Below the pieces are notes generated by a model. That model ran no database searches and was not told the DNA's origin. It was given only the letters and a program-made list of their open reading frames with translations. 64,000 nucleotides of DNA from Deltaproteobacteria bacterium (lineage in GTDB: Bacteria > Desulfobacterota > Desulfuromonadia > Desulfuromonadales > BM103): the NCBI GenBank assembly GCA_024636215.1, contig JAGXHL010000027.1, positions 9,674 to 73,673 of the forward strand. Direction: 5' to 3'. The first letter of the stretch is position 1, and the number at the start of each line of letters is the position of its first letter. Made by a program: the position numbers and the translations under genes. Of this stretch, positions 24,792 to 36,801 are shown piece by piece.

Positions 24792-25562
24792 TTAATGTGC
24801 CAGAAAGCCAGCGGCCCAGGCGAGCAGGATGCCGCCACAGAGGGCAATTGTGGCGGAAAAGCCGCGGCTGCGATGTGACTCCGGGATCAGATCGGATGCG
24901 GCGATATAAATAAAGGATCCTCCTGCCGTCGCAAGCAGGGCACCCAGGATTGACTGTGACAGGTTGTTGACCAGCGCAAAGGTCAGGATCGCCGCTCCGG
25001 GGGTTGCCAGGGCGACAAAGGAGGTTAACTGGATAGCTTTTCTGCGTGCCCAGCCGTAGTGCAGCAGGATTGCGATCATGGCGATCCCTTCCGGGACTTC
25101 ATGAGCGATCACGCCAAGCGCTGCCAATAGCCCCAGATCATGTCCGACTTCAAAGCCGGTGCCGATAATCATGCCATCGATCAACGAGTGGAGTCCCATG
25201 CCGACAAAGGCAACCCAGCCCATCGGATGAGGCCGGGAGCAGCAGTCATCATGGCAGTCGGCTTCGAGATTGACGTGATGCTGTTCTTCGTGGCCGGCAT
25301 GGATCAACAGGTGATGCTCAAAGAAGTAGAAAAGCACGAAAGCCAGCAGGATGAAGAGCGGCGCTTTCGTGGTCATCTCCATGGATTCCGGGAGAATGTG
25401 TAAAACGCCGACGCCGAGCAGGACTCCTGCCGAGAAGGAGACCAGAGACGAAGAATGGCGACGACTCCAGCTTTCTTTGAATAAAACCAGAGACATCCCT
25501 GCAAAAGTTGCTGCACCGGCAAAGCTTCCGGAAAAGATTACGGGCCACCATTGTTCAGACAT
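24792..25562 (-). CDS. ZIP-family metal transporter
   Basis: A 256-residue inner-membrane protein that would move Zn or other divalent metal into the cytoplasm. The longer frame from 25652 lacks support; the ATG at 25562 has a GGAG ribosome site. About eight helices are visible. The binuclear-centre helices carry GMGLHSLIDGMIIG (helix IV) and IAHEVPEGIAMIAIL (helix V), with the H-x3-D and H-E-x-P-E-G ligands typical of ZIP. A His/Cys-rich loop (HAGHEEQHHV...DCHDDCCS, about 110-135) between helices III and IV probably binds metal. It is a lone gene convergent with mog. Confidence 0.93.
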   Translation of the reverse strand: MSEQWWPVIFSGSFAGAATFAGMSLVLFKESWSRRHSSSLVSFSAGVLLGVGVLHILPESMEMTTKAPLFILLAFVLFYFFEHHLLIHAGHEEQHHVNLEADCHDDCCSRPHPMGWVAFVGMGLHSLIDGMIIGTGFEVGHDLGLLAALGVIAHEVPEGIAMIAILLHYGWARRKAIQLTSFVALATPGAAILTFALVNNLSQSILGALLATAGGSFIYIAASDLIPESHRSRGFSATIALCGGILLAWAAGFLAH

Positions 25563-25830
25563 GCAGTGTCTCCAGAGGTATGGTTTAGAGGAAAACGGGG
25601 CCTCACCCGGTTCCGAATAGTGCAGTATAGAATCGAAGGCGTTTGATGACAAGAGTCCTGGTGTTTAAGCGCATTGCCGATCAAGAGCTACCGTCCAAAG
25701 CCGGTCAAACGGGTTGAAACACCCAAAAGCGATAGATGAACACGGTTGCTTGGCATCCCAACTGTGTGTGGCCGAGTTGACCAGCAGTATAAACCGGGCA
25801 TTGCCTCAGAACTATTGAGATAAGTCCTGC

Positions 25831-26916
25831 TCAACTGTTGATTCTCAAGAAGAACCATGTCCCGATCAATGCCATTAAAATGTTTGCTGCCCAGGCGGCG
25901 ATCATGGGCGGCAGGACGTTGATGGCACCGAAGACGTTAAATGTTGCGTAAAGGATGAAATAAGTGACGAAGATAACCAGGCTGATGACAATGCCCAGCG
26001 AAAAGCTGGTGTTGCGTCCGCGTTGCAGCGAGAAGGGTATTCCAACCAGAACCATGATGACAGGAATGACCGCCTTGGCAAAACGCACATGGATTTCGAC
26101 CTGATAAGGTTTGGCATCATAGCCTTCGCTCTCGACCTTTTCTGTGAAATCAACAAGGTTCCCAATCGAAAGATCTTCAGGCCGGCTCCAGAGCCTCACC
26201 GCCTCTGATGGCCCACGTTTGAGGTCAATCAAGAGCTCAGGTTGCTGTTCGAAAGAAGAAACAGACTTGGTTTCGGGGCTGAAACTCCAGATGACGGCAT
26301 CTTCGAGACGCCACTGGCCTTTCTGCAGATGTCGGGCCTGTTCTGCTTGAATGCGTTTGATCGGCATGAAATTATCGTTGAATTCCACAATCGTCAGACC
26401 GATCAGCATGCCTTGCGCCGGAAAGGCCTGATTTATACTGATGATTTTATTGCCATCACGGAAGTAGAGCTCTTTGTTGCTGACAGCCTGTGTGTTTTTA
26501 CCTTTAATTTCGGTGCGTAGAATGTAGTTTGATTCGCTGGAAGACCAGGGGACCAACCAGAGGTTTGCAAAGAGCATTATGACCGCAAGCACCAGACTGC
26601 TGATAAAGAGCGGACGACTGACACGGATGAAGCTGACGCCGCCGCTGAGCATGGCTGTCAATTGGTTTGAGCGGGAGAAGCCGCCTATGGTACCGAAGGT
26701 TGCCAGCAGCACTGCCATGGGCAGGGAATTGGAAAGCATGACCGGCAGCTTGTACAAGGGGTAAAAGAGATAGTGTTCAAGCCCTGCCTGGTGCTCTATG
26801 AAGTCGTCAACTTTTTCCAGAAACTCAATCAGGCTGTAGAGGGTAACCAGGGTCAGAAGAACCAGCGCCAGATTGCGCAGAAAAGCGCTCAGTATGTAAC
26901 GATCAAGAATTGGCAT
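25831..26916 (-). CDS. lptG: LPS export ABC transporter permease LptG
   Basis: One of the two YjgP/YjgQ permeases that, with LptB, extract lipopolysaccharide from the inner membrane and pass it to LptC/LptA. The frame extends to 27024, but MPILDRYILSAF at 26916 matches the family start and overlaps the lptF end by 14 bp. The 361-residue protein has the six-helix, beta-jellyroll layout: helices near 12, 55 and 98, a periplasmic domain (about 125-260), then three C-terminal helices. LptG is assigned because it is the second gene of the pair; lptF and lptG can be hard to tell apart. Confidence 0.88.
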   Translation of the reverse strand: MPILDRYILSAFLRNLALVLLTLVTLYSLIEFLEKVDDFIEHQAGLEHYLFYPLYKLPVMLSNSLPMAVLLATFGTIGGFSRSNQLTAMLSGGVSFIRVSRPLFISSLVLAVIMLFANLWLVPWSSSESNYILRTEIKGKNTQAVSNKELYFRDGNKIISINQAFPAQGMLIGLTIVEFNDNFMPIKRIQAEQARHLQKGQWRLEDAVIWSFSPETKSVSSFEQQPELLIDLKRGPSEAVRLWSRPEDLSIGNLVDFTEKVESEGYDAKPYQVEIHVRFAKAVIPVIMVLVGIPFSLQRGRNTSFSLGIVISLVIFVTYFILYATFNVFGAINVLPPMIAAWAANILMALIGTWFFLRINS

Positions 26917-28081
26917 TTTTACGAGCTCGTTTCTGCATAGCCAGCAGAGCCTGATCAATCCAGGCAACCAGTAGATTCGTCTTTTCGCGCGAAGTCTGGT
27001 GTAAAAAATAAGCTCCGCAGACAATCAGGATCAGCTGTGGTATCCAGAGCGTCAGCCAAGGCGGTGTCAATGCTTCTTTCGTCAGAGTTAAACCTGCTGA
27101 CAGAAGAAAGTAGTAACACAGAAAGATGACCAGGCCCGCAACAAAGCCGCCACTACGGCCAGAGCGGTGTGATTGCATACTGAAGGGCAGGCCGAAGAGC
27201 ACGAACAGGATTGGCGCGAGCGGTGAGGCCAGCCGCAAGTGAAGCTCCGCCTGCATCCTTCTCCGTTCAAAAAGGTCCTCTTCGCCGGAGACTGCGCTCC
27301 AGAGCTTTGCCGTCTGCTCTTCTCTGGCTCTGCGTTTTTTCGTCTCCGGGTCGCTCATGGCCGATGTGTCCGGTTGAATGTCGTAATTGCGGAAGTGGAT
27401 CATCTGGATGTTCTTTGCAGAATCGGTTTTTTGTCGATGGATGACACCATCGCGCAGGCGGATTGTCATGGTCTCAGCGGCTTCATCGGTGATGATGTCG
27501 CCGTTGTCAGCAAAAACCCAGGCGGTTGATTCCGGCTGCTTGTCGACGATAAAGACCCCTTCCATCCGATTTGCCTGGCTCTTCACCTCATTGGCATAGA
27601 GGGTCAAGTCGTTGAACTGGTTCATGAAGATGCGCGGCTGCAGGCCGATAGTGGCTTTTTGCCTGGCAATGTCGAAACTCCTGGTTTCAAAAGCTCTGTA
27701 GCCCCATGGCTTAATCCAGAGGTTTGTCGCTGCCGTTAAAAATGAGAAGACCAGTGCCAGGGCGAAAACAGGCAGGGACATCCTGAAGAGACCAACTCCG
27801 GCAGCTTTGAGCGCTACGGTTTCACTGTCTGCTGACATGCGGCCCAGACCAATCATGATGCCCATCAGGAAAGCCAGCGGCAGTGATATGGAAAGGAAAG
27901 TTGGCAGCAAGGTGATCAGCAGAAACACGATGTCGATGGGAGAAACACCTTTGTCTATGATCAAATCGACCAGCTTGTATGCCTGTCCCATGACCATCAC
28001 CATGGTGAAGACAGCAATACAGAGCAGGGTGGGAGACAGGACCTCTCTGATAATATATTTATGGATTTGTTTGCCAAACAT
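26903..28081 (-). CDS. lptF: LPS export ABC transporter permease LptF
   Basis: The first gene of the minus-strand lptFG pair. The 392-residue protein starts MFGKQIHKYIIREVL, typical of LptF. It has N-terminal helices near 15-35, 50-75 and 98-118, a periplasmic jellyroll (about 125-290) and three further helices ending near 375. The motif MGIMIGLGRMSADSETVALKAAG (about 68-90) is the well-conserved cytoplasmic loop that couples to LptB. No lptB, lptA or lptC lies nearby. It is divergent from rpsB, sharing about 220 bp of intergenic DNA. Confidence 0.9.
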   Translation of the reverse strand: MFGKQIHKYIIREVLSPTLLCIAVFTMVMVMGQAYKLVDLIIDKGVSPIDIVFLLITLLPTFLSISLPLAFLMGIMIGLGRMSADSETVALKAAGVGLFRMSLPVFALALVFSFLTAATNLWIKPWGYRAFETRSFDIARQKATIGLQPRIFMNQFNDLTLYANEVKSQANRMEGVFIVDKQPESTAWVFADNGDIITDEAAETMTIRLRDGVIHRQKTDSAKNIQMIHFRNYDIQPDTSAMSDPETKKRRAREEQTAKLWSAVSGEEDLFERRRMQAELHLRLASPLAPILFVLFGLPFSMQSHRSGRSGGFVAGLVIFLCYYFLLSAGLTLTKEALTPPWLTLWIPQLILIVCGAYFLHQTSREKTNLLVAWIDQALLAMQKRARKNANS

Positions 28082-28159
28082 AACAGCGCATATTAGTACA
28101 GGCGTAAAGGCAATGTAAACGGCCTTATGTTATGGAAAAGCAGCGTTATGGAAAAGCCC

Positions 28160-28188
28160 TTGCCTTATATGCCTCCTCGTGTTATACG
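28160..28188 (+). promoter_or_regulatory. Putative rpsB promoter
   Basis: TTGCCT (28160-28165), a 17-bp spacer and TATACG (28183-28188) lie about 115 bp before rpsB. A small hairpin (cctgac/gtcagg, 28232-28248) lies in the resulting leader and could be part of S2 autoregulation, which is inference only. Confidence 0.5.
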
Positions 28189-28303
28189 GATGAGCTGTTT
28201 ACTACTCACGCCTTTTGACCCGGGCCGGGTGCCTGACATGGGGTCAGGTCGGTTGCAGGGGATGATGAGGGCGGCGGCAAAACCTGATGAAAGGGAGCAT
28301 AAA

Positions 28304-29161
28304 ATGTCACAAATCACCATGAAACAATTGTTGGAGGCCGGCGTTCATTTCGGTCACCAGACCCGTCGCTGGAATCCCAAGATGAAGCCCTATATCTTCG
28401 GAGCTCGCAACGGCATCTACATTATCGATCTGCAGAAGACGGTCCGTTATTTTCGGAATGCTTACAGCTTCATTCGTGACATCTCCGAAAAAGGCGAAAA
28501 GATTCTGTTTGTCGGCACCAAGAAGCAGGCTCAGGATGCAATTCTTGAGGAAGCTGTCCGCGCGGACCAGTACTACGTCAATAATCGCTGGCTGGGTGGT
28601 ATGCTCACCAACTTCTCCACAATCAAGCGCAGTATTGATCGCCTCAAGAAAATTGAGGCCATGTCTGAAGACGGCACTTACGATCTGCTGATCAAGAAGG
28701 AAGTCCTTCAGCTTGATCGTGAAAAAGCCAAACTGGAGAAGAGTCTCGGTGGCATCAAAAACATGACTCGTCTGCCTGCGGCTGTTTTCATTGTTGACCC
28801 GAACAAGGAAGAAATCGCTGTCAAGGAAGCCCGTAAACTCGGTATCCCTGTGGTCGCGGTCGTTGACACCAACTGTGACCCGGAAGGCATTGACTACATC
28901 ATCCCCGGCAACGACGATGCGATTCGGGCCCTGCGCCTTTTTGCCTCGAAGATGGCTGATGCCTGCCTCGAAGGGACAGCTGCTCGCCAGGAGAATCTGC
29001 GCAACAGCTCCGAGGGTGCCGACCAGGAAGAAGAGGCGGCTCCGGTTGTTGAAGCGGCATCGGAACCCGTCGTCATTGAGAAGACGGCTGCTCCGGTTGC
29101 TGCCCCTGAAAAAGCAGCTGCTGAAGCGCCTGTCGAGACGGAGACACCGTCCCAAGCTTAA
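28304..29161 (+). CDS. rpsB: 30S ribosomal protein S2
   Basis: S2 binds late in 30S assembly at the head-body junction. The open frame extends upstream to 28127, but the ATG at 28304 follows aaaggg-type ribosome bases and begins with the canonical [19 protein letters not shown]. Family motifs [20 protein letters not shown] and FVGTKKQAQ are present, as is the [15 protein letters not shown] loop. The 285-residue protein carries an Ala/Pro/Glu-rich tail of about 45 residues after NSSEGAD that is absent from E. coli S2. It is the first gene of the rpsB-tsf-pyrH-frr cluster. Confidence 0.98.
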   Translation: MSQITMKQLLEAGVHFGHQTRRWNPKMKPYIFGARNGIYIIDLQKTVRYFRNAYSFIRDISEKGEKILFVGTKKQAQDAILEEAVRADQYYVNNRWLGGMLTNFSTIKRSIDRLKKIEAMSEDGTYDLLIKKEVLQLDREKAKLEKSLGGIKNMTRLPAAVFIVDPNKEEIAVKEARKLGIPVVAVVDTNCDPEGIDYIIPGNDDAIRALRLFASKMADACLEGTAARQENLRNSSEGADQEEEAAPVVEAASEPVVIEKTAAPVAAPEKAAAEAPVETETPSQA

Positions 29162-29181
29162 CATCCCAATAGTGTTAACTA

Positions 29182-29309
29182 GTGCCCATCCGGAAACTCC
29201 GGATGGGCACGGTGAGGTTTTCGATCTGGAAACGAGCAATTTTTCGCAAGGTCAAGGAAATCAAGGATTTGAGCGGAGGCGTAGTCCTTTACGCCGCACA
29301 ATCAAATCC
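29182..29309 (+). other. Structured element with nested palindromes between rpsB and tsf
   Basis: Two independent hairpins. The first is a perfect 13-bp stem (29182-29194 with 29198-29210) and a 3-nt loop, without a T run. The second nests GGCGTA/TACGCC (29278-29283 / 29290-29295) inside GGATTTGA/TCAAATCC (29265-29272 / 29302-29309). The block resembles a dispersed intergenic repeat or a structured RNA; no coding frame fits it. Confidence 0.65.
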
Positions 29310-29364
29310 GCCGATTGACGCAGAGATTGCGGAAAAGGGCCGTTTCCGGACGAAAACTAACTAT

Positions 29365-29396
29365 AAAAAGGCGGCCTGCATTGTAGCCGCCTTTTT
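29365..29396 (+). terminator. Intrinsic terminator or attenuator between rpsB and tsf
   Basis: An 11-bp stem (AAAAAGGCGGC, 29365-29375, with 29386-29396), a 10-nt loop and a terminal T5. It lies 53 bp before tsf, so it probably reduces rather than abolishes read-through, or else tsf has its own promoter in the short gap (TATAGA near 29423). Confidence 0.88.
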
Positions 29397-29448
29397 ATCA
29401 AATAACGACATAACTTAATAAGTATAGACGCTTAGAGGAGGTTTTACC

Positions 29449-31147
<1,699 letters not shown>

Positions 31148-31151
31148 TGTC

Positions 31152-31709
31152 ATGATTGCCGATGTGAAATCCCAGGCCAAAAGCGCAATGGTAAAAGCTC
31201 TGGAGGCCTTCAAACGTGAGCTGGGCAAGGTTCGCACAGGGCGTGCATCCATCTCTCTGCTTGATGATATCAAGATTGATTATTATGGAACCCCGACACC
31301 GCTGAATCAGGTCGGAGCCCTCGCGGTCCCGGAACCGCGCTTGATCACAATTCAGCCGTGGGAGAAGAACCTGATTGGAGAAATCGAAAAAGCCATTCTT
31401 AAATCCGATCTCGGCTTGAACCCTTCCTCCGACGGCCAACTTATTCGTTTGTCTTTTCCTCCTCTGACCGAAGAACGTCGTAAGGAGATGGTTAAACAGG
31501 TCAAGCGCATGGCCGAAGATGCCAAGGTTGCCGTCCGTAATGGCCGTCGTGAAGCCAACGATACCTTGAAACAGTTGGAAAAGGACAAGGACATCTCAGA
31601 GGACGAACTGAAGCGCGGTGAAAAAGAGGTCCAGGATGTCACCGATGACTATGTTGCCCGGATTGATCAGGTTCTGGCCGACAAAGAAAAAGACCTCATG
31701 GAGATCTGA
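31152..31709 (+). CDS. frr: Ribosome recycling factor
   Basis: It splits post-termination ribosomes together with EF-G. The frame is open from 31110, but the ATG at 31152 lies close after aaaggag and gives the standard 185-residue protein beginning [13 protein letters not shown]. Family motifs are [21 protein letters not shown] (about 29-49), [14 protein letters not shown] and [26 protein letters not shown], the long-arm helix. The divergent EF-G at 19447 is a possible partner, but nothing links them except being in the same window. A terminator follows about 100 bp downstream. Confidence 0.98.
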   Translation: MIADVKSQAKSAMVKALEAFKRELGKVRTGRASISLLDDIKIDYYGTPTPLNQVGALAVPEPRLITIQPWEKNLIGEIEKAILKSDLGLNPSSDGQLIRLSFPPLTEERRKEMVKQVKRMAEDAKVAVRNGRREANDTLKQLEKDKDISEDELKRGEKEVQDVTDDYVARIDQVLADKEKDLMEI

Positions 31710-31809
31710 TTTTTCTCAGGAGCCTGGGCAAACCTTGCTAAAATCTTCGAACGGCTGTATTGCTTGTAGTTGATGTGACTGAGAGACAGGTGCATCGAAT
31801 GAAGCCCGA

Positions 31810-31832
31810 GGGCGCCTATTGGGCGCCCTTTT
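31810..31832 (+). terminator. Intrinsic terminator after frr
   Basis: A 7-bp all-GC stem (gggcgcc / ggcgccc) with a 5-nt loop and TTTT, about 100 bp after frr. It separates the translation genes from uppS. Confidence 0.85.
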
Positions 31833-31984
31833 CATTGCATCGGTATTATCCTGACGATTAAGGGCTCGCATGTTTTTTCTGGTTGTTTGGCCCTTAAGGC
31901 AGGTCATCGTTCTGTTGCCCGTTTCGTATTCTCTATGATACCTTAACGAGCATTTACTTATTTTCTTGTCAGGGCTCAACGGTC

Positions 31985-32731
31985 ATGCAGATTCCAGAAC
32001 ATCTCGCAATTATTATGGACGGCAACGGCCGCTGGGCGGAACAACGCCATATGCCGAGAATCCTCGGCCACCGTAAAGGCGTGGAAACCGTTCAGACCGT
32101 TGTTGATGAGTGCCTCAAGCTCGGGGTTCGTTATCTGACGCTTTATGCCTTCAGTTCGGAAAACTGGGGCAGGCCTCAGGATGAGGTTGAGGCTTTAATG
32201 GGACTGCTTGGCAACTTTTTGCAAAAAGAGTTGCCCCAACTCCTGAAACAGGGCATTCGTCTGATGGCGGTTGGAGAATTGGATCGGTTACCCGGACCGG
32301 TGCATAAAATTCTTCAGGACATCATCAGGGAAACCGAAAATAATGACCGCATGTTTTTAAACCTGGCGCTTTCCTATGGCTCACGCAATGAATTGACCCG
32401 GGCGTTAAGATCCCTTGGCAGTGAGATTGCTGCGGGGACCCTTCGCGTCGAAGACCTGACTGAAGATGCCATAGAAAACGCCCTTGATACGGCTGGTCTG
32501 CCGGATCCTGACCTGATGATTCGGACCAGTGGTGAAATGCGTGTCAGTAATTTTCTGCTGTGGCAGCTTGCCTATTCCGAACTTTACTTCACTGATGCTC
32601 TTTGGCCTGACTTCTCCCGTGAGTTATTATTCAAGGCCATAGAAGAGTACAGTAACCGTCAGCGACGTTTCGGCCTTACCGCCGCCCAGTTGCATAGCGA
32701 AGGTTCTGAAGGTGAGGAGGGCTGCCATTAA
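31985..32731 (+). CDS. uppS: Undecaprenyl diphosphate synthase (di-trans,poly-cis)
   Basis: This enzyme condenses isopentenyl units onto farnesyl diphosphate to give the C55 carrier for peptidoglycan and O-antigen. The 248-residue protein carries [19 protein letters not shown] with the catalytic Asp in IMDGNGRWA. It also has [27 protein letters not shown], and the C-terminal [24 protein letters not shown] with the conserved Arg residues. It lies first in the tightly packed uppS-cdsA-dxr-rseP-tsaB run; its 3' end overlaps the next start by 20 bp. Confidence 0.98.
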   Translation: MQIPEHLAIIMDGNGRWAEQRHMPRILGHRKGVETVQTVVDECLKLGVRYLTLYAFSSENWGRPQDEVEALMGLLGNFLQKELPQLLKQGIRLMAVGELDRLPGPVHKILQDIIRETENNDRMFLNLALSYGSRNELTRALRSLGSEIAAGTLRVEDLTEDAIENALDTAGLPDPDLMIRTSGEMRVSNFLLWQLAYSELYFTDALWPDFSRELLFKAIEEYSNRQRRFGLTAAQLHSEGSEGEEGCH

Positions 32732-33527
32732 AGAGCGAATTGTTACAGCGTTGATCGCGCTGCCGTTACTGATCCTGTATGTACATTTTTCCAGTCATGG
32801 TTTTTTTGCGGGGCTGCTCTTTTTGGTTGCCGCTCTGGCGCTGCACGAATATTACCGCATGGCTCTCCCCGAAAAGCGTCGTCTTGAGGGGGCGCTGGCA
32901 GTTGCTGTCGGCGTGCTCTGCTGTGCCGGCTTGTCTTACGCGACCAGCGCGCCGATGGTGTTGTTGAGTCTTGTCTTGCCTTGCCTTTTTCTGACCCTCC
33001 TCTACCTGTTTCGCTGTCAGGATATGCAGAGTGTCAGCCGTGACCTGGCAATCAGCCTGTTCGGTCTCTTCTATGTTCCGCTGTTGCTGTCACACGCCGT
33101 ACTTCTGCGTGCCTTGCCGGCGGGTCGAGCATGGATCTTCCTGGTTCTTTTTGTGGTTATGGCCAGTGATTCAATGGCGTACTTTGTTGGCAGAGCCTGG
33201 GGGACGCATCGTCTTTACCAGGCGGTCAGTCCGAAAAAAACCATCGAGGGCTCGTTCGGTGGCCTGGTCGGTGGCGTTCTGGGCGCTCTGATCTGCAAAC
33301 TGGCATTTTTTGCCGAGTTGAGCGCCGTCGATGTTCTGCTTTTGGGCTTGGGCGTTGGAGCATTCAGCCAACTGGGCGACCTGGTCGAGTCTTTGTTGAA
33401 AAGAAGTTTTGGTGTGAAGGACTCAGGATCACTGATCCCGGGTCACGGCGGTATCCTCGATCGTCTCGATAGTCTCCTGTTTGCTTTCCCCGTTACTTAT
33501 TATTATGCTGTGTGGGGCCTTGCATGA
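32712..33527 (+). CDS. cdsA: Phosphatidate cytidylyltransferase
   Basis: It makes CDP-diacylglycerol from phosphatidate and CTP, feeding pssA and psd encoded later in the window. The 271-residue membrane protein begins at a GTG inside the uppS end. It has about seven hydrophobic helices and the C-terminal signature [37 protein letters not shown], which is diagnostic for the CDS family. The stop overlaps the dxr ATG by 4 bp, so translation is coupled. Confidence 0.96.
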   Translation: MRRAAIKERIVTALIALPLLILYVHFSSHGFFAGLLFLVAALALHEYYRMALPEKRRLEGALAVAVGVLCCAGLSYATSAPMVLLSLVLPCLFLTLLYLFRCQDMQSVSRDLAISLFGLFYVPLLLSHAVLLRALPAGRAWIFLVLFVVMASDSMAYFVGRAWGTHRLYQAVSPKKTIEGSFGGLVGGVLGALICKLAFFAELSAVDVLLLGLGVGAFSQLGDLVESLLKRSFGVKDSGSLIPGHGGILDRLDSLLFAFPVTYYYAVWGLA

Positions 33528-34696
33528 AACGACTGGCCATTCTTGGGTCCACCGGCTCAATCGGTGTGAGTACTCTGGAAATCGTGACCGAGTATCCTGA
33601 TCGTTTCCAGGTCACTGCCTTAACAGCAGGGCGCAACCTCTCTTTGCTCGAAGAACAGATTTGCCGTTTTCGTCCGGAGGTTGTTGCGGTTCCCGACCAG
33701 GTCAATGCACAACGCCTGCAAGCGAGAATCGGCTGTGACGGACCCCGCATCCTTTATGGGACGGCCGGCCTGATCGCTTGTGCCGTGGAATCTCCGGCCG
33801 ACATGGTTGTCTCGGCCATTGTGGGTGCTGCCGGTCTCGAGCCAACCCTGGCTGCTGTTCAGGCCGGCCGAGATGTCGCTCTTGCCAACAAGGAGACCCT
33901 GGTTGTCGCCGGTGAACTGGTTATGCGCGCCGCTGCTGAGTCAGGTTGTCGTATCTTTCCCGTTGATAGTGAGCACTCGGCAATTTTTCAATCTCTTCAA
34001 GGTCATCGCCGGGTTGATGTCAAGAGACTGATTCTGACGGCGTCTGGAGGACCTTTTCGCAACTGGTCTCTCGATGACCTGCAGCAAGTCACGCCTCAGG
34101 ATGCTCTGGCGCACCCTAACTGGACTATGGGCCGGAAAATCACAATTGATTCGGCAACCATGATGAATAAAGGCCTGGAGGTTATTGAGGCGCACTGGCT
34201 TTTCAACATTCCGGTAGAGAAGATTGCTGTTCATATTCATCCGGAAAGTATCGTGCATTCCCTGGTCGAATACATCGATGGGGCTCTTCTGGCACAACTC
34301 GGTATCCCCGACATGAAAACGCCGATCGCCTATGCCTTGACCTATCCCGAACGTTTGCCCCTCGCTTTGCCCGCCCTGGACCTCTGTCGTCTCGGCCAAC
34401 TTAATTTTGCCTCGCCCAACAGCCAGTGTTTTCCATGTCTGGGGCTGGCTTACGACGCTATCAGACGCGGGGGTACGACGCCCGCTGTGCTGAATGCGGC
34501 CAATGAACTTGCCGTAGAGGCCTTCCTCCACGAAAAGGTCGGATTTCTCGATATTCCCCGGATTATAGGCTCGGTTGTCGAGAGCCACTCGAGTCGTGCG
34601 GCTTGCGACCTGGAACAGATTCTTTCCGCAGATGCCTGGGCTCGTCAAACAGCTCAGGATGTCATCTGTGAACTTCAAGGAGCTTCTTACCCGTGA
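33524..34696 (+). CDS. dxr: 1-deoxy-D-xylulose-5-phosphate reductoisomerase
   Basis: The second enzyme of the MEP isoprenoid pathway (DXP to MEP, NADPH and divalent metal). It supplies the isopentenyl units used by UppS. The 390-residue protein starts [20 protein letters not shown], with the ATG overlapping the cdsA stop. It has [12 protein letters not shown] near 125, the metal-binding [11 protein letters not shown] near 145, and ASGGPFR followed by [23 protein letters not shown] near 200-222. All are family hallmarks. The next start overlaps its stop by 4 bp. Confidence 0.98.
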   Translation: MKRLAILGSTGSIGVSTLEIVTEYPDRFQVTALTAGRNLSLLEEQICRFRPEVVAVPDQVNAQRLQARIGCDGPRILYGTAGLIACAVESPADMVVSAIVGAAGLEPTLAAVQAGRDVALANKETLVVAGELVMRAAAESGCRIFPVDSEHSAIFQSLQGHRRVDVKRLILTASGGPFRNWSLDDLQQVTPQDALAHPNWTMGRKITIDSATMMNKGLEVIEAHWLFNIPVEKIAVHIHPESIVHSLVEYIDGALLAQLGIPDMKTPIAYALTYPERLPLALPALDLCRLGQLNFASPNSQCFPCLGLAYDAIRRGGTTPAVLNAANELAVEAFLHEKVGFLDIPRIIGSVVESHSSRAACDLEQILSADAWARQTAQDVICELQGASYP

Positions 34697-36015
34697 TTAC
34701 TGTAGCCGCCGGCATTATTATGCTGGGCATACTTGTCTTTGTTCACGAGCTTGGCCATTTCTGCGTTGCCAAGCTCTGCGGTGTCAAAGTCCTTAAGTTT
34801 TCGCTCGGCTTTGGCCCCCGCCTGGTCTCCCATAAACATGGCGAGACAGAATATATGATCTGCGCCATTCCCCTCGGCGGTTATGTGCAAATGCTGGGTG
34901 AGGGTGGCGGTGATCAGGGCGAAGACGCTGAAATCGATCCTGAAGAAGCGCATCGCTCCTTCTCCAAAATACCCTTATCCAGACGTATGGCGATTGTGGC
35001 TGCCGGACCGGTGATGAATCTGGTTTTGCCTTTTATGATTTTGCCGATTGCCTACATGACGGGAATCAACCTGCCGGCTTACCTGGAAGAACCACCTTGC
35101 GTTGGCTATGTTGTCCCGGAATCAGATGCCGAAAAAGCCGGTTTCCTGGCCGGGGACTGTATCACTGCGATCAGTGGCCTGAGTGTGGACAGCTGGACAG
35201 ATACCGGCCCGGCTCTGGTGAACAGTGCCGGAGAGCCGATTGTGTTCAGCTTCGAGCGTGATGGCCGCTCTACTGAATTGGTTGTAGCTCCGGAAAATGG
35301 AGGCCTTGAAGGCTTGCAATCGATCGGTCTGTTGCCTGAACAAAGGGCTGTTATCGGCGGCCTGGCTCCGGCGATGCCGGCACTTGAAGCTGGCCTTGAA
35401 GAGGGGGATCTGATCCTGTCGATCGGCGAGCGGGCGATCGTCTCCTGGTATCAGCTCAAAAGTTCGATTCAGGAGACCGGCGGAGCCCCTACCGAGGTCG
35501 TCGTAGATAGAAATGGTCAGCAGGTCAGTGTTCAACTGGTGCCGAAAAAAGCCGATGGCGACAACAGCTACCTGATCGGTGTTGCGCCGCTACAGGAGAC
35601 CATTTTCAAACGCTTCTCCTTCACTGATGCTTTTGCTGCAGGAGCTGAGCGCAGCATTGAACTGATTGATCTGACTCTGGTCTTTATCCAGAAGCTGTTT
35701 GCCGGCCATGTCTCGACCAGCAACATCGGCGGTCCCATCACCGTTGTGCAGATTGCCGGGCAGGCTGCGCAAACAGATATCTCCAGCATTATCAGCGTGC
35801 TCGCTTTTCTGAGCATTCAACTGGGGATTCTCAATCTCCTGCCGATCCCGATCCTCGATGGCGGTCATCTGTTTTTCTACTTCTTTGAAATGGTATTCCG
35901 CAGGCCTCTTTCCTTGCGCGCCAGAGAGTGGGCGCAACAGATTGGTCTGATCCTCCTGTTGCTGTTGATGGTGCTGGCTTTTTACAACGATATAGTGCGT
36001 ATGATAGGGAACTGA
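34693..36015 (+). CDS. rseP: RIP metalloprotease RseP (site-2 protease family)
   Basis: An inner-membrane intramembrane protease that clears anti-sigma factors and signal-peptide remnants. The 440-residue protein starts at a GTG overlapping dxr. It has the zinc motif HELGH at about residues 18-22 in the first helix and a reentrant region ending in [10 protein letters not shown]. Two PDZ domains follow (about 120-200 and 205-285), and then the second zinc-ligand motif [12 protein letters not shown] near 378-389 before the last helices. No rseA/rpoE pair is visible here, so the target sigma factor is elsewhere. Confidence 0.97.
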   Translation: MITVAAGIIMLGILVFVHELGHFCVAKLCGVKVLKFSLGFGPRLVSHKHGETEYMICAIPLGGYVQMLGEGGGDQGEDAEIDPEEAHRSFSKIPLSRRMAIVAAGPVMNLVLPFMILPIAYMTGINLPAYLEEPPCVGYVVPESDAEKAGFLAGDCITAISGLSVDSWTDTGPALVNSAGEPIVFSFERDGRSTELVVAPENGGLEGLQSIGLLPEQRAVIGGLAPAMPALEAGLEEGDLILSIGERAIVSWYQLKSSIQETGGAPTEVVVDRNGQQVSVQLVPKKADGDNSYLIGVAPLQETIFKRFSFTDAFAAGAERSIELIDLTLVFIQKLFAGHVSTSNIGGPITVVQIAGQAAQTDISSIISVLAFLSIQLGILNLLPIPILDGGHLFFYFFEMVFRRPLSLRAREWAQQIGLILLLLLMVLAFYNDIVRMIGN

Positions 36016-36016
36016 C

Positions 36017-36715
36017 GTGGCGCCTATCCTTCTGACAATCCAGACGGCTTCACCAGCAGGCAGTGTGGCCCTGAGTGACGGCGAGCATCTGCTGGCTGAA
36101 CTTAATCTGGATACGCGTAACACTCCAACCGAATGGCTGCTCACAGCGATCGATGATCTGCTTGTCAAGACGGGCCTGACCAGGAACTCTCTGGATGCAA
36201 TCGCCGTCGTTCGCGGACCGGGGGCCTTTACCGGATTACGGGTTGGTCTGGCCACGGCAAAAGGTATCGCTCTGGCGCTTGGTTGTCCCCTGGTCGGGGT
36301 GTCGTCATTGCAGTGCCTGGCGATGCAGCTGCCTTTCGCACAAATGCCGGTCTGTGTCATGCTGGATGCGCGTAAACAGGAAGTCTATGCCTGTCTGTAC
36401 CGGTGGGAATCGGGTTACCCTCGTGCCATCTCCGCAGAGCAGGTGGTTAAACCTGAAAAACTCTTGTTAGAAATGACAGATGAAACATTGTTTGTCGGCA
36501 ACGGTGCCAAGGTCTACCGCTCACTGATTGTTCGACAGTTGTCCTCACGAGCGCATTTTGCACCGGCTTTTATCAACCTTCCCCGTGCGGGTGCTGCCGC
36601 GGCCCTTGCCCTGTCGGAATGGCATGCTGGGCAGACTTTTACGGCGGATGAACTGATGCCCTCCTACCTTCGTCCTTCCGAAGCGGAACTTAATTTAAGC
36701 GCATCGATGAAATAG
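36017..36715 (+). CDS. tsaB: tRNA threonylcarbamoyladenosine biosynthesis protein TsaB
   Basis: A partner of TsaD and TsaE in forming t6A37 of ANN-decoding tRNAs. The 232-residue protein has the ASKHA fold with N-terminal LTIQTASPAGSVAL in place of the usual DTS motif, then GPGAFTGLRVGLATAKGIAL near 60-79 and VMLDARKQEVYACLY near 115-129. These segments are diagnostic for TsaB rather than TsaD, because no TsaD metal-binding histidines appear. It starts at a GTG two bases after rseP, ending the operon. Confidence 0.95.
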   Translation: MAPILLTIQTASPAGSVALSDGEHLLAELNLDTRNTPTEWLLTAIDDLLVKTGLTRNSLDAIAVVRGPGAFTGLRVGLATAKGIALALGCPLVGVSSLQCLAMQLPFAQMPVCVMLDARKQEVYACLYRWESGYPRAISAEQVVKPEKLLLEMTDETLFVGNGAKVYRSLIVRQLSSRAHFAPAFINLPRAGAAAALALSEWHAGQTFTADELMPSYLRPSEAELNLSASMK

Positions 36716-36726
36716 AGGGTTTCTAG

Positions 36727-36756
36727 TTGACAATCCGGCTGCGCGTTCGCTATTTT
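36727..36756 (+). promoter_or_regulatory. Promoter for the DUF465 gene
   Basis: TTGACA (36727-36732), an 18-bp spacer and TATTTT (36751-36756), about 46 bp before the small gene at 36802. Confidence 0.5.
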
Positions 36757-36801
36757 TTATAGACCAACCCTTTATTCCATCCATAGAATCAGGAGGTGCA
36801 C

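Noticed and set aside
28127..28303. N-terminal extension of ribosomal protein S2
   Set aside because: The extra 59 residues precede the canonical S2 start, contain the promoter and leader, and do not match the family.
28138..28303. A mobile or prophage remnant at the lptF/rpsB divergence, suggested by the repeated gttatggaaaagc
   Set aside because: Only two short direct copies are seen, with no integrase, att site or transposase; it fits the general slippage pattern of the window.
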